A stretch of 10,256 nucleotides of DNA from Odoribacteraceae bacterium (GTDB taxonomy: Bacteria > Bacteroidota > Bacteroidia > Bacteroidales > Marinifilaceae): assembly GCA_031267995.1 (NCBI GenBank), contig JAIRXZ010000052.1, forward strand, positions 1 through 10,256, in the 5' to 3' direction. Numbering within the stretch: the stretch's first letter is position 1; each line of letters opens with the position of its first letter. The translations under genes and the position numbers were made by a program. The notes below the pieces were generated by a model. It was not told where the DNA came from. It searched no databases and saw only the letters and a list, made by a program, of their open reading frames with translations. Of the stretch, positions 6,814-10,256 are shown in pieces.

Positions 6814-7794
6814 ATGGATTTGGACAACCTATTTCTAAACGCCTGCAAAAACGGGCAAAAAGGCGTCGTCGAAGCCTTCCTTAAAAAAGGAGGAATCAAC
6901 GTCAACAAAAGAGACGCCACTGGAAACACCCCCCTCCTCCACGCCACCATCAAAGGAGCCAGGGACATCACCGCCCTCCTCCTCCAGCGAGAAGCCGACC
7001 CCAACCTCGCCAACAACAACAGCCAGACGCCACTCCACGGCGTCTCCCGGTCGGGCAACAAAGAAATCATCAAACTCCTCGTTGACAGCGGCGCCGACAT
7101 CAACGCCACCGACAAAGAAGGAAAAACCCCGCTCATGTACACCCTCGGCGAGGGAAAAACGGAAACCACCAAATACCTCCTCGCCCTCGGCGCCGACAAA
7201 ACCATCAAAGACAACAACGGCCACACCGCCCTCGACTACGCCACAGCCAACGGCCTCCGCGACGCCGTCACCCTCCTCGCCGACGACAACGCCCAAACCA
7301 CGGACAACTTCGGAAACACCCCCCTCCACCAGGCCGCCCACAACGGCCAAACCGAAGTCCTCGACGCCCTCGTCAAACAACCAGGCGCCAACATCGACGC
7401 CCTCAACGACAACGGCGAAACCCCGCTCCTCCTCGCCACCTCCGCCAACAACCTCGCCACCGTCGAAATACTCCTCCGTGCAGGCGCCGACGTCAACCTC
7501 AAACTACTCAACGGAAACGCCCCCCTGCACTTCGCCGCCATGCACGACAACCGCTTCATCGCCAAAACATTCATCCAACACGGCGCCGACATCAACGCCA
7601 AAAACGAAACAGGAGAAACACCCCTCATCCAGGCAGCAAAAGCGGGACACAACGACATCACCGCCCTCCTCATCCAACACGGCGCCGACGTCAACGCGGT
7701 AGACATCAACCAAAAATCAGCAACAGCATACGCCTCCGAAGCAGGATTCACCGAAATCGTGGAACAACTCCTCGTCGCCGGCGCGGAAAATTAA
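6814..7794 (+). CDS. Ankyrin repeat protein (about ten repeats)
   Basis: This 326-residue protein consists almost entirely of ankyrin repeats, about ten of ~33 residues each. Examples are GNTPLLHATIKGARDITALL, SQTPLHGVSRSGNKEIIKLL, KTPLMYTLGEGKTETTKYLL, NTPLHQAAHNGQTEVLDALV, NAPLHFAAMHDNRFIAKTFI and ETPLIQAAKAGHNDITALLI. Most end in a GADxN-type turn. The first (MDLDNLFLNACKNGQKGVVE) and last (ending LLVAGAEN) act as caps. There is no catalytic domain, signal peptide or membrane span. Ankyrin arrays bind other proteins; the partner is unknown, and the neighbouring DUF1266 protein or TPR-like protein are natural candidates. Spacing is 6 bp on the left and 21 bp on the right. Codon use is strongly biased to CTC, GTC, GCC and AAC. 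Bacterial ankyrin proteins can be host-directed effectors, but no secretion signal supports that here. Confidence 0.93.
   Translation: MDLDNLFLNACKNGQKGVVEAFLKKGGINVNKRDATGNTPLLHATIKGARDITALLLQREADPNLANNNSQTPLHGVSRSGNKEIIKLLVDSGADINATDKEGKTPLMYTLGEGKTETTKYLLALGADKTIKDNNGHTALDYATANGLRDAVTLLADDNAQTTDNFGNTPLHQAAHNGQTEVLDALVKQPGANIDALNDNGETPLLLATSANNLATVEILLRAGADVNLKLLNGNAPLHFAAMHDNRFIAKTFIQHGADINAKNETGETPLIQAAKAGHNDITALLIQHGADVNAVDINQKSATAYASEAGFTEIVEQLLVAGAEN
7483..7698 (+). repeat. 99-bp-period ankyrin-coding repeats
   Basis: GGCGCCGACGTCAAC or GGCGCCGACATCAAC starts at 7483, 7582 and 7681, exactly 99 bp apart. A further copy at 7090 lies 393 bp upstream of 7483. These encode the GAD(V/I)N turn of successive 33-residue repeats. 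The period reflects protein repeat structure, with higher DNA similarity in the turns than elsewhere. Confidence 0.75.
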
Positions 7795-7815
7795 ACCCTT
7801 TAAAACACAAAACAA

Positions 7816-8589
7816 ATGGACGAAACTTACAAAAACATGATCAGACAAAGCCTCAAAATGACAGGCATGTCAGACGAACAAATCGAAGCAACCATCGCCA
7901 TGCAGCAAACCGCCATGCAACAAGCCGCCGAAGCAATGAACGCCGCCGCCACCGCCGACTCCTACTTCGAATTCGCCACCGAACCCACCGTCAACACATC
8001 CTACCAGTGGGCAATCGCCTGTGGCGCCGACCTCATACACCTCCGCGGCGACGTCATCAACGACCTCACCAGCGGCATCGACGGCGACATCTGCCGCGAA
8101 ATCCTCTCCGAACAATGGGGAATCGACACCCGCCAGCAATTCATCGAAATGGCAGAAAGCCTCAAAGCCAGAAGACACTCCGCCGTCTACGAAACACTCG
8201 ACAAAAAAACCACCCAAGGCTTCGCGGAAGAAAAACAAAACCTCACCAACGCCCTCCGCTTCTTCAAAAGCCAAAAATGGATCACCGCCATCCCCGACAT
8301 GACCGCCTGGGACCTCGGCCGCCTCGTACACGTCACCCGCTTCGCCCTCGACGCCAACCTCATCGACCGCCCCACCGCCCTCGCCAACCTCAGGGACATC
8401 GCCCAGGGCATCAAAAAACACTACACCTCCTGGCAGCAACTCTCCACCGGCTATCAATTCGGCCGCGCCGTCTGGGGAGGACTCGACGAATGTCAAGAAC
8501 TACGCGACGGCATGGAACAACTCCTCACCGAAAAAGACAGCCCCTGGGTAACACTCCCCTTCGACATGCCCCTCGACTTCAACGAATAA
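7816..8589 (+). CDS. DUF1266 domain-containing protein
   Basis: This 257-residue cytoplasmic protein opens with a Met/Gln/Ala-rich helical segment (1-48, MSDEQIEATIAMQQTAMQQA), possibly coiled-coil. The remainder matches DUF1266 in pattern: an early W-A-I-A helix (65-68), LSEQWGIDTRQQFIEMAESL (97-116), AWDLGRLVHVTRFALDANLI (164-183), SWQQLSTGYQFGRAVWGG (205-222) and a final SPWVTLPF (242-249). The aromatic and Gly-Arg positions (WGI, AWDLGR, SWxxL, GRxxW) are typical of the family, which includes E. coli YbeU/YbeR-type proteins. Its function is unknown. No catalytic signature can be assigned; the conserved Asp/Arg of AWDLGR could be structural. It lies between two ankyrin genes in one operon. 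The next gene begins in the same frame 12 bp after its TAA. Confidence 0.82.
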   Translation: MDETYKNMIRQSLKMTGMSDEQIEATIAMQQTAMQQAAEAMNAAATADSYFEFATEPTVNTSYQWAIACGADLIHLRGDVINDLTSGIDGDICREILSEQWGIDTRQQFIEMAESLKARRHSAVYETLDKKTTQGFAEEKQNLTNALRFFKSQKWITAIPDMTAWDLGRLVHVTRFALDANLIDRPTALANLRDIAQGIKKHYTSWQQLSTGYQFGRAVWGGLDECQELRDGMEQLLTEKDSPWVTLPFDMPLDFNE

Positions 8590-8601
8590 ACCCCCGAACA
8601 C

Positions 8602-10167
8602 GTGCAACCCTACGAAATCAAACGCCTCCACGACGCCGGCGCGTCCCCCGCCGAAATCGCCGAAGCATACAAAACGGCGCTCGCCGAAAACATCGACGGC
8701 GCCGAACTCATCACCCTCGCCGCGGGAGTCGCCGACCCCCGCGCCCTCACCCTACTCCTCGAAGCAGGCGTCGACCCCCGAACCCGCGACAACTACAACA
8801 ACACCCTCCTCCACCACCTCGCCCGCCTCGAACACGCCAAACCCCGCCTCCCACCCGACGACGACATCGCGCAAACCGCCAACATCCTCCTCCGCCAGCA
8901 AATCAACCCCTCCCGACTCGACGACAGCGAACACCTCTGCTGCTACCACCACGCCGCCCGCGCCGGCAACCACCCCTTCATCGCCGCCCTCGCCCAAAAC
9001 GGCGTCAACCTCGCCCGCGCCGACAACGAAGGAAACACCGCCATCCACATCGCCGCCCGAAACGCCATCTTCGCCATCAACAACCTCCAATACGCCACCC
9101 GGGACGTCCAGCGCGACCGGGAAAAACTCGACGCCGCCGCCAACCTCGGCGAAAGCTGGCAAAAAAGCTACCGCGACACCCTCGCCGCAAGCCAAAAACG
9201 ACAAGCCGACGCCCAACGCCTCGTCGACAACTACCTCCGCGTCGTCCAAACCCTCGCCCAAAACGGCGTCGACAAAGACGAAAAAAACCAGTACGGCCGC
9301 ACCGCCCTCGAAATAGCCATACAAACAGGCGCCCTCGAAATAGCCGCCTACATCAGCGGCGCCACCATCGCCACCGCCGGCATGAACCTCCACCAGGCCA
9401 TCATCAAAAACAACAACCAGGCCCTCAACGCCCTCCTCGACGAAGGCGCCGACCCCGACGCCCTCCTCGACGGCGAACCCGCGGACGACAGCCGCCGCTA
9501 CCTCGGCCACACCCCCCTCGCCGTCGCCTGCGCCCGCAAAAACCTCGACGCCGTCACCACCCTCCTCCAGCGCGGCGCCACCCCCAACCTCAAAACCGCC
9601 AAGGGAACAAGCCCACTCGCCCACCTCGCCGACACCGCCGACGCCCCCTCCATGCAAACCGTCTTCAAAGAAAAAACCATCGGAAAAATACTACAAGTCA
9701 TCATCAACGCCGGCCACGGCATCAACGAAACCGTCAACGACCAGGGCGACACCTTCATCACCCACGCCCTCAAACGCGCCCCCCACCTCCACCACAACAA
9801 CGACCTCCTCAAAAACATACTCGTCGACGAAGCACTCCGCCACCACCCCGACATCAACCAACCCAACCACGACGGCGAAACACCCCTCATCCTCGCCTGC
9901 CGCGAACAAACCCCCGAAACAGAAAACACCATCATCACGCTCCTCGACGCCGGCGCCAACCCCAACCACAAAGACCGCCACGGCAACACGCCCCTCCACC
10001 ACGCCGCCGCCAACCCCACCGGCAACATCGCCAAAAACAACACCCTACAACTCCTCGACTACAACGCCGACCCCGCCGCCGTCAACAACCAGGGACAAAC
10101 ACCACTCGACATCGCCGTCGCCACGTCCAACGAACCCCTCGTCAAACTCCTCCTCACCCGCCTCTAA
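8602..10167 (+). CDS. Large ankyrin repeat protein with helical insertion
   Basis: This 521-residue protein has degenerate ankyrin repeats along most of its length. The best are GNTAIHIAARN (144-154), YGRTALEIAIQTGALEIAAY (231-250), GHTPLAVACARKNLDAVTTL (302-321), GETPLILACREQ (425-436), GNTPLHHAAANPTG (461-474) and GQTPLDIAVATSNEPLVKLL (498-517). One repeat is interrupted at ~155-213 by a long charged helical segment (DVQRDREKLDAAANLGESWQ and ASQKRQADAQRLVDNYLRVV) that may form a coiled coil. Cys113-Cys114 lie in HLCCYHHAAR. No signal peptide or membrane segment is visible. The start is GTG, the only plausible one: an in-frame TAA lies 5 codons upstream (8587) and the next Met is at residue 261. 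The leader is not A-rich, so initiation probably depends on coupling to the DUF1266 gene. A binding or scaffold role is inferred from the fold. Confidence 0.9.
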   Translation: MQPYEIKRLHDAGASPAEIAEAYKTALAENIDGAELITLAAGVADPRALTLLLEAGVDPRTRDNYNNTLLHHLARLEHAKPRLPPDDDIAQTANILLRQQINPSRLDDSEHLCCYHHAARAGNHPFIAALAQNGVNLARADNEGNTAIHIAARNAIFAINNLQYATRDVQRDREKLDAAANLGESWQKSYRDTLAASQKRQADAQRLVDNYLRVVQTLAQNGVDKDEKNQYGRTALEIAIQTGALEIAAYISGATIATAGMNLHQAIIKNNNQALNALLDEGADPDALLDGEPADDSRRYLGHTPLAVACARKNLDAVTTLLQRGATPNLKTAKGTSPLAHLADTADAPSMQTVFKEKTIGKILQVIINAGHGINETVNDQGDTFITHALKRAPHLHHNNDLLKNILVDEALRHHPDINQPNHDGETPLILACREQTPETENTIITLLDAGANPNHKDRHGNTPLHHAAANPTGNIAKNNTLQLLDYNADPAAVNNQGQTPLDIAVATSNEPLVKLLLTRL

Positions 10168-10188
10168 CACACCCAGCGACAACACCAC

Positions 10189-10226
10189 CGCGCCCCGGAC
10201 ACCACCCTCCGGGGCGCGCCTCTATA
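10189..10226 (+). terminator. GC-rich hairpin after the ankyrin cassette
   Basis: CGCGCCCCGGA (10189-10199) pairs perfectly with TCCGGGGCGCG (10208-10218), 11 bp around an 8-nt loop, 21 bp after the stop codon. The following CCTCTAT has few T, so it is a weak intrinsic terminator or an RNA-stabilising 3' end. The remaining bases to 10256 show no feature. Confidence 0.65.
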
Positions 10227-10256
10227 CCCCCCACCCGACGAAAAACGCGCGCCCAC

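Noticed and set aside
6814..10167. Ankyrin repeats as a CRISPR array or mobile element
   Set aside because: The 99-bp periodicity encodes 33-residue protein repeats with diverged sequence, not identical repeats with spacers. No cas gene, transposase or terminal repeats are seen.
1..10256. tRNA, rRNA or known riboswitch
   Set aside because: No cloverleaf with a GTTCRA-type T arm, rRNA segment or recognisable riboswitch was found in the intergenic gaps, all of which are 150 bp or shorter.

Overview
The window looks like a chromosomal segment from a GC-rich member of Bacteroidota, probably Bacteroidales. The protein sequences of S15, PNPase, PdxA and the MutS2 N-terminus read like Bacteroidales homologues. 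Start codons are preceded by A-rich leaders rather than clear Shine-Dalgarno sites, and several leaders carry a TAnnTTcG/TAnnTTTG-like -7 element. A genus cannot be assigned from the sequence alone.

Layout. On the minus strand, a DUF1573 exported protein (184-882) is followed, with a 4-base ATGA overlap, by the first 62 codons of mutS2 (1-187, running off the window). A 147-bp divergent promoter region separates this pair from rpsO (ribosomal protein S15, 1030-1299). After a hairpin comes pnp (polynucleotide phosphorylase, 1408-3588), closed by a strong intrinsic terminator whose U-tract abuts the next promoter. Then come a PdxA-family gene with a badly eroded active site (3658-4749) and, 12 bp later, a Tat-exported GH125 exo-alpha-mannosidase-like gene (4762-6180).

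After a 150-bp gap with a probable promoter, a compact four-gene cassette fills 6331-10167: a small TPR-like protein, a ten-repeat ankyrin protein, a DUF1266 protein and a larger ankyrin protein with a helical insertion. The spacers are 6, 21 and 12 bp and an 11-bp GC-rich hairpin follows. No signal peptides or membrane segments are visible in these four, so they probably act together in the cytoplasm. Their function is unknown, and this cassette is the best candidate for an undescribed system here.

The left part is housekeeping (DNA surveillance/ribosome rescue, translation, RNA decay); the right part is accessory. All eight forward-strand genes lie in the same reading frame, and three neighbouring pairs are separated only by a single in-frame TAA. 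The coding strand becomes very rich in A and C (CTC/GTC/GCC/ATC codons) from pdxA onward, in contrast to balanced rpsO.
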